Of a DNA stretch of 64,000 bases, positions 7,949-15,890 are shown piece by piece. Within the stretch, counting starts at the first letter, position 1. The number at the start of each line of letters is the position of its first letter. Below the pieces are notes generated by a model, which was given only the letters and a program-made list of their open reading frames with translations, was not told the origin of the DNA and did no database searches. Origin of the DNA: 73-13 sp035556075 (GTDB taxonomy: Bacteria; Actinomycetota; Actinomycetes; Actinomycetales; Microbacteriaceae); the NCBI GenBank assembly GCA_035556075.1, contig DATMFQ010000030.1, forward strand, positions 54,884-118,883, given 5' to 3'. Made by a program: the position numbers and the translations under genes.

Positions 7949-9172
7949 TCAGCTGTTGAAGCGCTCGATGCAGGTGGTCACCGGGTCGACGGACAGCGCC
8001 GGGTCGGTGTAGACACCCTCGTACTTCTTGATGAGCTCGTGGTAGTCGTTCAGGACGCCCTCGGCGTTCTGGAGACCAGCCGCGGTGACGTTCTTCACCC
8101 AGAGCTCGTCGTTGGTGTAGTTCTGGCCGTCAACGGTCGCGCCAAGGGCCTTGAACTCGGCAACCTCAGCGTCGCCCCAGGCGAGCATCGTCTGGACGTT
8201 CGGAGTGGCGAGCACCAGGTCGCACTCCTCGGTGGTGCCGATGAACTCGACGCCCTGGTTGTTGGTGTAGCCGTTCTGCCAGACGTCGATCGCGGCACCC
8301 GAGTTCAGCTCCTCAGCGACCTCGTCGAGGATCGCCTTGATGTCGTCCGGGAACGCGTCGTAGTAGTCCTTCGCCCAGTACATCGCGAACTCGGAGTAGA
8401 CGCCCATGCCCGGGTCGACCCAGTACTTGAGCACCTCGCCGAGCTTCCAGGCGACGACGAAGTCGAGCGCACCGGCGGCAGCGCCGACGAGACCGGTCGA
8501 GAAGGAGTTGTACGCCTCGTCCGCGGTGACCTGCGTCGGGACGACGCCAGCGGCGGACAGGTTCGGCGCCGCGATGGTGCCGGCCGTGCGCATGGTCAGA
8601 CCGTTGAGGTCGGCCACCGAGTGGAGCTCGGTGTTCGAGCCGAGGAGGATACGACCGACCGACCAGGTCGAGACGTGCTTCAGGTTCTTCTGGTCGAGGA
8701 ACGCCTGCACGTCCGCGTTGGTCTCGGAGAGCTCGGCGAGCGCCGCGGTGATCGCCGCGGAGTTGTTCGTGCCGAAGGTGATCTCCGGGAGCGACTGCGG
8801 GGCGAAGATCGTCGGCTGGTAGTTCGGCACCTGGACGATCAGCTGCGCGCTGCCGTCCTCGATGCAGGCGTACTGGTCGGACTGCGCGCACAGCTCGTTG
8901 TTCGTGGTGCGGTGGAACTTGATCGCGCCGTTGGTGCGGGCCTCGACCTCATCCATGTACCACTCCTGCATCGGGCGCATGACGGACTTGTCCGCCGCGA
9001 CCGAGGTGATGGTGACATTCCAGGTGCCCGGCGCGTGCTCTGCGGAGCTGTCCCCGGACTCGGTGGGTGCCGGCGCGGGTGCCGGCGAGCTGCAGCCGGC
9101 GAGCACGGCGACCGCCGTGGCCGCCGCCGCGACGCCGGTCAGCAGCCGACGCTTGGTGACGTGAGAAAACAT
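7949..9172 (-). CDS. TRAP transporter substrate-binding lipoprotein (DctP family)
   Basis: A 407-residue extracytoplasmic solute receptor of a tripartite ATP-independent periplasmic-type transporter. The signal peptide ends in a lipobox LAGC with the lipidated cysteine at C27, so the protein is anchored to the outer face of the membrane. The mature part has the DctP-like fold pattern, including DLNGLTMRTAGT, where the conserved arginine contacts the substrate carboxylate, so the ligand is probably an organic acid. It is the last gene of the DctQ-DctM-DctP operon and is separated from dctM by 102 bases holding a small GCCCCG-TG-CGGGGC hairpin (9244-9257), which could let the receptor be expressed at a different level. 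Shine-Dalgarno AAGGAGA precedes the ATG. Confidence 0.9.
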   Translation of the reverse strand: MFSHVTKRRLLTGVAAAATAVAVLAGCSSPAPAPAPTESGDSSAEHAPGTWNVTITSVAADKSVMRPMQEWYMDEVEARTNGAIKFHRTTNNELCAQSDQYACIEDGSAQLIVQVPNYQPTIFAPQSLPEITFGTNNSAAITAALAELSETNADVQAFLDQKNLKHVSTWSVGRILLGSNTELHSVADLNGLTMRTAGTIAAPNLSAAGVVPTQVTADEAYNSFSTGLVGAAAGALDFVVAWKLGEVLKYWVDPGMGVYSEFAMYWAKDYYDAFPDDIKAILDEVAEELNSGAAIDVWQNGYTNNQGVEFIGTTEECDLVLATPNVQTMLAWGDAEVAEFKALGATVDGQNYTNDELWVKNVTAAGLQNAEGVLNDYHELIKKYEGVYTDPALSVDPVTTCIERFNS

Positions 9173-9274
9173 CCTCGTTGTTCTCCTTAGAACGAATGAT
9201 GTGGTTGGGACGATGGACCAGGGTGTTGGCCCGATTGGTGCGTGCCCCGTGCGGGGCGGTTCCCCGGTCTCATG

Positions 9275-10819
9275 TTACGAGGCCGGTGGAGTCAGGGCGT
9301 CGGGAAACATCGCGGAATGCACCGCATCCGACACAAGCGACGGCAGCCAGAGGCTCAGCTCGGGCCACAGGTAGAGGATGACCAGGACGATCATGTCGAC
9401 GACGATGAACGGCATGATCCCGAGGAACACCGTGCCACTGCGCACTCGCGCGACACCGGCGGCGACGAAGGAGTTGATCCCGACGGGCGGCATGACCATA
9501 CCGACCTCCATCAGCTTGATGATGAGGATGCCGATCCAGACGCTCGTCAGCAGTTCGGCACCCGCCGTCGTCGGCGCATTCGGGAAGAACTCCGTTGCGA
9601 GCCCCATCGCAATGGGGTGGATGATCGGCACGCTGATGAGCAGCAGGGACATCTCCTCAAGGAACATCCCGAGCGGGATGAGGCAGATGAGGAGGAAGGC
9701 CAGCAGCACGTGCGGCTCGAGGCCCCAGGTCGTCACGGTGTCCCGGATGCCCTGCGTCACACCGGCGTGGACGAAGAACTTCGAGAAGATGACGGAGCCG
9801 AAGATGATGAAGAACACCATCGAGGTCGTCGCCGCCGTGTCGAGCAGCGAGTCCCGCACCTGGAGGAACAGCCCCTTCGGTCCGAGCTTGCGGCGCTCGA
9901 CGAAGAGGATGATGACCGCGGCCACGGCGCCGAACGCCGCCGACTCGGTCGGGGTGAACAGGCCCGAGAAGATACCGCCGATGATGACGGCCGCGATGAT
10001 GACCACGTAGAGGAGGCCGTGCCACGGGAGGTTCCGCCAGCTCCGGGTCTTCGCTGCGAGTCCGATGCTCGTGGTGAGCGTGCCAGTGTCGGTGACGCGG
10101 GTGTCGCCACCCATGTCCTTGCGCGCCTTCGCCCGCACGTCCTCCTGCACCGACTCCATGGCCGCGACGAAGGCGAGGTCCTCAGGGCTCTTCAGCTTGT
10201 CGAAGCCGATGCGCCGTGCGCCGAGCGTCATGATGTAGATGATGTAGCCGAGGAACGAGATCGCGACGGGGATGAGTCCCGCGACGAGCATCGGTGCGAC
10301 CGAGGTGTTCGTGATCACCGCGTAGATGATGATGAACGTCCCGGGCGGGATGAGCACGCCGACGGTGCCGGCGACGGCGATCATCCCGGTCGCAAGCCCT
10401 GCCGGATAGCCGTGGCGGCGCATCTCGGGCACCGCGAGCTTCGACATCGTCGCGACCTTGGCGATCGAGGAGCCTGACACGGCGGAGAAGCCGGCCGCCG
10501 CGATGACGGCGGCGACGCCGAGACCACCTGGGAGGCGGCGGGTGAAGAAGGCCGCGATCTCGAGCGCGTACTCCGCGATCCTCGCGCGCACGGCGAAGAG
10601 GCCGACGAGGAGGAACATCGGGATGATCGTCAGCGTGAAGCTGTACGCGTTCTGGAAGGTCTCGTTGACCATCACCGAGACCGCGACGGTCGGCGACTTG
10701 ACGAGCAGGATGCCGATCGCACCCGTGATGCCGAGGGCAAAGCCAATCGGCACACGAATCGCCAACAGCAGGAACATCAGGGCGATGGTGATCCACACCA
10801 CGGTGCCGGTGTCGATCAT
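9275..10819 (-). CDS. TRAP transporter large permease (DctM family)
   Basis: A 514-residue integral membrane protein with about twelve hydrophobic segments, the Na+-coupled transport subunit of a TRAP system. Family patterns include the N-terminal VPIGFALGITGAIGIL, FSAVSGSSIAKVATM and the C-terminal PPVGINSFVAAGVAR. It is longer than the usual about 430 residues because of a hydrophilic cytoplasmic insertion around residues 200-250, rich in K, R and E. The ATG overlaps the stop of the small permease by 4 bases. Confidence 0.92.
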   Translation of the reverse strand: MIDTGTVVWITIALMFLLLAIRVPIGFALGITGAIGILLVKSPTVAVSVMVNETFQNAYSFTLTIIPMFLLVGLFAVRARIAEYALEIAAFFTRRLPGGLGVAAVIAAAGFSAVSGSSIAKVATMSKLAVPEMRRHGYPAGLATGMIAVAGTVGVLIPPGTFIIIYAVITNTSVAPMLVAGLIPVAISFLGYIIYIMTLGARRIGFDKLKSPEDLAFVAAMESVQEDVRAKARKDMGGDTRVTDTGTLTTSIGLAAKTRSWRNLPWHGLLYVVIIAAVIIGGIFSGLFTPTESAAFGAVAAVIILFVERRKLGPKGLFLQVRDSLLDTAATTSMVFFIIFGSVIFSKFFVHAGVTQGIRDTVTTWGLEPHVLLAFLLICLIPLGMFLEEMSLLLISVPIIHPIAMGLATEFFPNAPTTAGAELLTSVWIGILIIKLMEVGMVMPPVGINSFVAAGVARVRSGTVFLGIMPFIVVDMIVLVILYLWPELSLWLPSLVSDAVHSAMFPDALTPPAS

Positions 10820-11493
10820 CGCTGCTCCTCGCCATTCTGCTGCTCAGCTGCGTCCACGGGGGAAGACTCCCCCGCCTCCGCCAAGCTCGCCATCTGCAGG
10901 CCCTCGCCCACGCTGTCCAGATCCTCCACACCGAGCTCCTTGCTGACGAGCTCCTCGAACTCCATGACGTCGTCGTACGGGCGGCGGCGCATGATCGAGC
11001 GCACCAGGTTGATGAGCACGACGAGGATGAAGGGGATCATCGAGATCGCGAACGCCCAGCGCCACGGCCACATCGGCGCCATGCCGACACCGTCGATGGT
11101 CATCTCGGGCACCGGCCAGGTCCGGCTGATCGCGCGGTCGAAGGACGCCCAGAGCAGCCAGAGGATGTACACGCTCGCGAGCGACCAGATGACGAGGTCA
11201 AGCGAACGGTTGACCTTCTCGCTTAGGCGCTCCGTGACGACCTGGACCGAGACCTGCTCACCCCGGACCGTCGTCCACGCCATACCGGCGAAGGTCGCGA
11301 GGACGAGCAACCCACTCACGATGTTCGTCACGTCGAACGGCGCACCGGCCCAGCGGGCGACGACGCTCCAGACGAACGCCACGACGATGGCGAGCGTCGC
11401 GCCGGTGGCGACCATCGCCGCCACCGCGGCAATCCAGATCACCACATTCTCGATTACTGGGATCGGGTCATCCCGAAGCCCTGGTGCACTCAT
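10816..11493 (-). CDS. TRAP transporter small permease (DctQ family)
   Basis: A 225-residue protein with four hydrophobic segments, the small membrane subunit that pairs with DctM. The core (about 15-175) is typical. The C-terminal 50 residues are a hydrophilic, acidic and Gln-rich tail (SSPVDAAEQQNGEEQ) that is longer than usual. It starts the operon. The ATG at 11493 is preceded by AGAAGGG, and TTGACT further upstream could be a -35 box. Organic acids are the usual TRAP substrates, consistent with the neighbouring catabolic genes. Confidence 0.88.
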   Translation of the reverse strand: MSAPGLRDDPIPVIENVVIWIAAVAAMVATGATLAIVVAFVWSVVARWAGAPFDVTNIVSGLLVLATFAGMAWTTVRGEQVSVQVVTERLSEKVNRSLDLVIWSLASVYILWLLWASFDRAISRTWPVPEMTIDGVGMAPMWPWRWAFAISMIPFILVVLINLVRSIMRRRPYDDVMEFEELVSKELGVEDLDSVGEGLQMASLAEAGESSPVDAAEQQNGEEQR

Positions 11494-11634
11494 CTTTGAG
11501 CCCTTCTGGCTGCTACTGACAGAAAAACCAACACGGGATACCTTGTCAGGTCCCCCCGGGGAGTCAAACTCGGATTCTCCGTGCTTACCCGCATGAGCCT
11601 AACCCCTCATCATCAGATCCCCTGATCATTTGGT

Positions 11635-11718
11635 TTCGTTGCAGCGCTCGCTGCACCGACGCCTCCAATCGTTGCGCGAATCCACCGGTTCGCGTGCGCA
11701 TCCACCGCATTCGTTGCA
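11635..11718. repeat. Three spaced copies of a TCGTTGC word upstream of the TRAP operon
   Basis: TTCGTTGCA occurs at 11635-11643 and 11710-11718, with a related ATCGTTGCGC between them at 11669-11678. All face the same way in the 259-base gap between the alpha/beta hydrolase and dctQ. The spacing is close to multiples of helical turns. This could be a regulator array for the TRAP operon; nothing else in this gap looks coding. Confidence 0.35.
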
Positions 11719-11733
11719 CAAATGAAAGGTGCG

Positions 11734-11750
11734 GACGCGGCTGCCGCGTC
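11734..11750 (-). terminator. Hairpin after the 2-oxoacid dehydrogenase operon
   Basis: GACGCGG-CTG-CCGCGTC forms a 7-bp stem directly downstream of the alpha/beta hydrolase stop on the minus strand, followed by CCTTTCATTT. It is a plausible terminator that would separate the dehydrogenase operon from the TRAP operon. Confidence 0.5.
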
Positions 11751-11752
11751 GG

Positions 11753-12511
11753 TCAATTCGCCCCGACCAGCCAGTCGACCGCGGCCTGTTTGAAGCCACG
11801 AGCGGAGATCGCACTCGTGTGCGAGCGGGCCTTGAGCGGGACGAACTCGGCGCCGATTTCGGCCGCGAGCGCCTCGGCGCCCGCAGCGATCTGGTCACGC
11901 TCGCCGACGACGATGCACGTCGGCGCCGCGGGCACCGGGCCCGCACCGGCAGCCGGCAGCTCGGTATCTTTGATGCCCTCGACCACGTCGACGAGTCGAT
12001 TCAGGTCCGCTCCCGGCACGAGGGCGGACATTCGCATGAGCGCGCTCGTCAGCCCGTGCTGGATCTCCGTCCCCTCCGCGATGAATGCGCGGGCCGCCGC
12101 GACATCGAAGCCCACCATCGGCGACTCGAGGGAGAAGCCCCCGAGCACGAGCCGGTCGATGCGCTCCGGGTGGGCGAGGGCGAGCTCCCAGCCGAGTCGG
12201 GCCCCAAACGAGTAGCCGAGGTAGCCCACCCGCTCCAGCCCGAGCGCGTCGAGGACAGCGACGAGGTCAGCGAGGAACACCTCGGGCCGGTAGTGCTCGG
12301 ACCCGACCGGCCGCCCGCTCTCCCCGTGCCCGCGCAGGTCGACGAGGATCGCCCGGATCCCCGCCTCCGTCAGCGGGTCCGCCCAGCCCGCGTCGAGCCA
12401 GTTCGCGGCCCGGTTCGACCCGAATCCGTGCACGACAAGGACCGGTCGGCCGTCCGCGGGTCCGATCTCCTGCCAGGAGATGGTCGTGCCGGCCGACTCG
12501 ACGCTCGGCAT
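11753..12511 (-). CDS. Alpha/beta hydrolase, probable split-off E2 domain of an acetoin-type dehydrogenase
   Basis: A 252-residue alpha/beta hydrolase-fold protein with oxyanion motif HGFG (29-32), nucleophile elbow GYSFG (S101) and a C-terminal SHTSA histidine. In several acetoin dehydrogenase systems (AcoC) the E2 chain is an N-terminal lipoyl domain followed by an alpha/beta hydrolase domain in place of the usual CoA acyltransferase domain. Here the same two modules are separate genes: this gene starts one base into the stop of the free lipoyl protein (TGATG). It is therefore probably the E2 acyl-transfer or hydrolase partner and not an unrelated esterase. This is inference from gene order and family knowledge. 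Confidence 0.8.
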   Translation of the reverse strand: MPSVESAGTTISWQEIGPADGRPVLVVHGFGSNRAANWLDAGWADPLTEAGIRAILVDLRGHGESGRPVGSEHYRPEVFLADLVAVLDALGLERVGYLGYSFGARLGWELALAHPERIDRLVLGGFSLESPMVGFDVAAARAFIAEGTEIQHGLTSALMRMSALVPGADLNRLVDVVEGIKDTELPAAGAGPVPAAPTCIVVGERDQIAAGAEALAAEIGAEFVPLKARSHTSAISARGFKQAAVDWLVGAN

Positions 12512-12840
12512 CAGTCGTCGTCCGGCAGGCTCAGCTTGACCCGCTTGACCGGGCTCGCCTCGTGCGTCGGCACCGTGCCGACGATGCCGGCGGTCTCGTC
12601 CGCGACCTCGAAGGTGATGAGCGGGTCGCCGACGAGGACGGTATCGCCCTCCTCGCCGCCGAGCTTCGCGACGACACCCGCCTGCGGCGAGGGCAGCTCG
12701 ACCGCGGACTTCGTCGTCTCGACCTCGACGAGGACGTCATTGCGCTCGACACGGTCGCCGACCTTGACGTGCCATTCGAGGATGATCGCGTCCTCGAGGC
12801 CTTCGCCGAGGTCGGGCAGGGGGAATGTGATCTCAGCCAC
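12511..12840 (-). CDS. Free-standing lipoyl-domain protein (split E2 of 2-oxoacid/acetoin dehydrogenase)
   Basis: This 109-residue protein consists of one biotinyl/lipoyl domain. It begins with the E2-like sequence ITFPLPDLGEG and carries the lipoylation site at K44 in VETTKSAVEL. A short Pro/Val-rich tail ends in SLPDDD. No peripheral-subunit-binding or acyltransferase domain follows, unlike normal E2 chains of more than 350 residues. The GTG at 12840 is preferred because it overlaps the E1-beta stop (GTGGCTGA) and places the start at the domain edge. The next gene is an alpha/beta hydrolase, so together they mimic the two halves of AcoC-type E2. A dihydrolipoyl dehydrogenase (E3) is not in the window. 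Confidence 0.85.
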   Translation of the reverse strand: MAEITFPLPDLGEGLEDAIILEWHVKVGDRVERNDVLVEVETTKSAVELPSPQAGVVAKLGGEEGDTVLVGDPLITFEVADETAGIVGTVPTHEASPVKRVKLSLPDDD

Positions 12841-13858
12841 GTCGGTACTCCAGCACTTTCTGCACCCCGAGGAGGATGCGGTGGACACTTGGGATCTGCT
12901 CGTCTTCGAGCGGCCCCGATGGGGTGGGCACGTCGTAGCCGGTCACGCGCTCGACCGGTGCCCGGAGCGTGTCGAAGCAGTGCTCCGTGATCCGGGCCGA
13001 CACCTCGGCGCCGAGGCCCGCAGTCCGTGCCGCCTCGTGGACGACGACGGCACGGCGGGTGCGACCCACCGATTCGACGATCGTCTGGGTGTCGATCGGC
13101 GACAGCCAGCGCAGGTCGACCACCTCGATCTCGACGCCGTCCTCGGCGGCCGCCTCGGCCGCCTGCACGGCGCGTCCGAGCATGGCGCCCCAGCTGATGA
13201 TCGTGAGGTGCTTGCCCGGGCGGACGATCTTGGCGCCGCTCGTGCCGCCAGAGTTCGCGACGTCGACCTCGGACTTCTGCCAGTACCGCGACTTCGGCTC
13301 CATGAAGATGACCGGGTCGGGGTCCTGGATCGCGGCGCGCAGCAGGTGGTACGCGTCGTGCGCATTCGACGGGCTGACGACCTTGAGTCCGGCGACGTGC
13401 GCCCAGAACGTCTCAGTGCTCTCGCCGTGGAGCTCGGGAGCGCGGATGCCGCCGTAACTCGGCACGCGCAGCGTGATCGGCATCGTCATGCGTCCGCGAC
13501 TGCGATAGCGGTAGCGAGCGACCTGCGACACGATCTGATCGAATGCGGGGTATGAGAAGCCGTCGAACTGCACCTCCGGCACCGGCTTGAACCCGGCGAT
13601 CGCCAGACCGACGGCGGTGCCGAGGATGCCGGCCTCCGCGAGCGGGGTGTCAAAGACCCGCTCCTTGCCGAAGCGCGCCTGCAGCCCGTCGGTGACGCGG
13701 AAGACGCCGCCCAGGGTGCCGACATCCTCACCGAAGATGAGGACGCGGGGGTCGGCGGCGAGTTCGTCCGCGAGGGCGCGGTTGAGCGCCTGCTGCACCG
13801 AGAGCAGTTCGATGCTCGTCTCGGCGGTGCTCGGCTGGATCACCTGGGTGTCGGTCAT
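12833..13858 (-). CDS. 2-oxoacid/acetoin dehydrogenase E1 beta subunit
   Basis: A 341-residue transketolase-like beta subunit of a thiamine-diphosphate decarboxylating dehydrogenase. It has the N-terminal FGEDVGTLGGVFRVT, the mid-region RVPSYGGIRAPELHGES and the C-terminal swivelling domain with VHEAARTAGLGAE. These are shared by branched-chain 2-oxoacid, pyruvate and acetoin dehydrogenase beta subunits. The start at 13858 overlaps the alpha-subunit stop (ATGA), and the lipoyl gene overlaps its 3' end, so the complex is made stoichiometrically from one mRNA. Confidence 0.9.
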   Translation of the reverse strand: MTDTQVIQPSTAETSIELLSVQQALNRALADELAADPRVLIFGEDVGTLGGVFRVTDGLQARFGKERVFDTPLAEAGILGTAVGLAIAGFKPVPEVQFDGFSYPAFDQIVSQVARYRYRSRGRMTMPITLRVPSYGGIRAPELHGESTETFWAHVAGLKVVSPSNAHDAYHLLRAAIQDPDPVIFMEPKSRYWQKSEVDVANSGGTSGAKIVRPGKHLTIISWGAMLGRAVQAAEAAAEDGVEIEVVDLRWLSPIDTQTIVESVGRTRRAVVVHEAARTAGLGAEVSARITEHCFDTLRAPVERVTGYDVPTPSGPLEDEQIPSVHRILLGVQKVLEYRRG

Positions 13859-14853
13859 GCCTGCGCTCCTTCCGACCACGCGGCCCGCTGCTCGACGAGG
13901 TCACTCGTCAACTCGGCGTACACATTCTCAAAAATTTCACTGCCGTCGCGCGGCGGGAGGTTGATGAGGTGTGTGCGGATGTCCTCGAGCCAGGGCACGA
14001 TCTCCGCGTCGACCTCGGCGAGGAATGCCTCGTCGATGACGCCGCGCTCCAGCGCGCTCGAGCGGTACCGCGTGATGGGGTCCTCCCCGCCATCGCGCCG
14101 CTCCTCCTCGAGGGTGCGGTAGCGGCCGGGGTCATCCGAGGTGGCGTGCGGGCCACGCCGGTAGGTCTTCGCCTCGATGAGCGTCGGTCCCTCACCGCGC
14201 CGGGCGCGGGCCATCGCGTCAAGCCCGGCCTGCCGGACCGCGAGCACGTCGTTGCCGTCGACCTCGACCCCCGGGAAACCGTAGCCAGCAGCGCGCGCGG
14301 CAATCGAGCCACCGGCGACCTGCTCCGACAGCGGGACGGAGATCGCCCACTGGTTGTTCGTGACAAAGAACACGACGGGGAGATTCCACACCCCGGCGAA
14401 GTTCATCGCCTCGTGGGTGTCGCCCTGGCTCGAGCCGCCGTCGCCGACGAAGGCGACCGCGACGCCGTCGAGCCCGTCGAGCTTCTGCCCGAGCGCCCAG
14501 CCGACCGCGTGCGGGCTGTTCGAGCCGACGACCGACTGGATCGGCGTGAAGCGGTGGCGCATCGGGTCGTGCGAGCCGCCGTTCCAGTTGCCGTTGTGGT
14601 TGCCGAGGTAGCCGAGCATGTCGACGTCGAGGGCGAGCGCGACGCCCATCTCCCGGTACATCGGGAAGGCGAAGTCGCGGGTCTGGTCGATCGCGGCGGC
14701 CATGCCGACCTGTGCGGCCTCTTGGCCGAGCGACGGCGGGAAGGCGGGGATGATGCCTTGTCGCTGCCAGCGGACAAGCTCGATGTCGAGGGCTCGGGCC
14801 TTCGCCATCTTGCGGTAGAGGTCCCGCTCTTGGTCGCGGGTGGGCTCACTCAC
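13855..14853 (-). CDS. 2-oxoacid/acetoin dehydrogenase E1 alpha subunit
   Basis: A 332-residue E1 alpha subunit. The thiamine-diphosphate motif runs from GDG (137-139, in FVGDGGSSQGDTHEAM) to NN (166-167). The phosphorylation-loop region KTYRRGPHATSDDPGRYR is typical of branched-chain 2-oxoacid dehydrogenases and also of acetoin dehydrogenases. The start is GTG with GAGGTGA about 10 bases upstream. Because the E2 is a lipoyl protein plus an alpha/beta hydrolase, acetoin-like or 1,2-diketone-type cleavage is at least as likely as classical branched-chain oxoacid oxidation. Confidence 0.9.
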   Translation of the reverse strand: MSEPTRDQERDLYRKMAKARALDIELVRWQRQGIIPAFPPSLGQEAAQVGMAAAIDQTRDFAFPMYREMGVALALDVDMLGYLGNHNGNWNGGSHDPMRHRFTPIQSVVGSNSPHAVGWALGQKLDGLDGVAVAFVGDGGSSQGDTHEAMNFAGVWNLPVVFFVTNNQWAISVPLSEQVAGGSIAARAAGYGFPGVEVDGNDVLAVRQAGLDAMARARRGEGPTLIEAKTYRRGPHATSDDPGRYRTLEEERRDGGEDPITRYRSSALERGVIDEAFLAEVDAEIVPWLEDIRTHLINLPPRDGSEIFENVYAELTSDLVEQRAAWSEGAQA

Positions 14854-15000
14854 TCTTAGGTCACCTCATTTAGTGGACGATACGCGGGTGCTGAAACTTG
14901 CCGATATCTGTCTCACCGGAGGACCGGTCTCGTGCCCCTTTTTCGAGCACCGACGGCAGCGGCGCCGCCGCCTGACGTCAGAGAGTATAGCCCGCGGGGA

Positions 15001-15864
15001 TCAGTCGACCGCGCCCGGCAGGTACCGGATGAGCGCGGCGGGGTGCTGGTCGAATTCGGTTGCCGCCGCCGCCGCGAACACCGAGCGCGCATAGGGCAAG
15101 AGACCCGACTCGAACCCGAGGCTCTCGAGGAGGCCCGCGATGTTGCGCTGCACCTCGACGAGCCCGCCGAGTGGCATCCCGCCGGCGTCGTAGTCGTGGG
15201 CGAGCGCCTTGGACAGTCCCTGACGGAGCGTGACGCTGTCCGCCGTGCCGCCGTACAGGATCTCCTGCGCCAGCGTGGGGTCAAGGCCGAGCCGCTCGAT
15301 GAGCCAGGCCGTCTCCGCCGCCGAGACGAAGTTGATCGACACGTGGAAGTTGTTGATGAGCTTGAGCGCCAGGCCCCGCCCCGAGCCGCCGAGGTGGGCG
15401 ACGCGGGCTGAGAAGGCAGCGGCGATCGGCTCCAGCAGCGCGAACCCGGCAGCGTCACCGCCGACCATGCACACCAGGGTGCCGACTTCGGCCCCCATCG
15501 GCCCACCGGATACCGGGGCGTCAAGGTAATAGGCACCGCGCTCGGCGAACGCCGCGGCGACGCGCTGCGCGATCGCGGGATCGTAGGTGCCGTGCTCGGC
15601 AACAAGCTGTCCGGGGCGGGCCTCGGCCAGCAGCTTGCCAAGGTAGACCTCCTCGACCGCGGGACCATCGGTGAGACAGCCGAGCACGACCTCCTGGGCG
15701 GTGATCTCCGACAGGTCCGCGGCGAGGATCGCACCGGCGTCGATGACCGGCTGCAACTTGGCGGGGGTGCGGCCCCACACCTTCACCTCGTGGCCAGCGA
15801 GCAGCAGGCGTCGCACCATGGGCGCCCCCATCGCACCGACCCCGATGAATCCGATCGCGGTCAT
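15001..15864 (-). CDS. Beta-hydroxyacid dehydrogenase (HIBADH/GarR family), copy 2
   Basis: A 287-residue NAD(P)-dependent dehydrogenase of the 3-hydroxyisobutyrate/tartronate-semialdehyde reductase family. It shows GFIGVGAMGAPM (6-17) for dinucleotide binding, substrate motif DAPVSGG (115-121) and the catalytic lysine K168 in LALKLINNFH. WGRTPAK after the second strand, with Arg in place of Asp, suggests NADP preference. It is clearly a paralogue of the gene directly upstream, from which it is separated by 26 bases with a strong AAGGAGG. Confidence 0.9.
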   Translation of the reverse strand: MTAIGFIGVGAMGAPMVRRLLLAGHEVKVWGRTPAKLQPVIDAGAILAADLSEITAQEVVLGCLTDGPAVEEVYLGKLLAEARPGQLVAEHGTYDPAIAQRVAAAFAERGAYYLDAPVSGGPMGAEVGTLVCMVGGDAAGFALLEPIAAAFSARVAHLGGSGRGLALKLINNFHVSINFVSAAETAWLIERLGLDPTLAQEILYGGTADSVTLRQGLSKALAHDYDAGGMPLGGLVEVQRNIAGLLESLGFESGLLPYARSVFAAAAATEFDQHPAALIRYLPGAVD

Positions 15865-15890
15865 GTCGAGACCTCCTTCTTATGCGCTCC

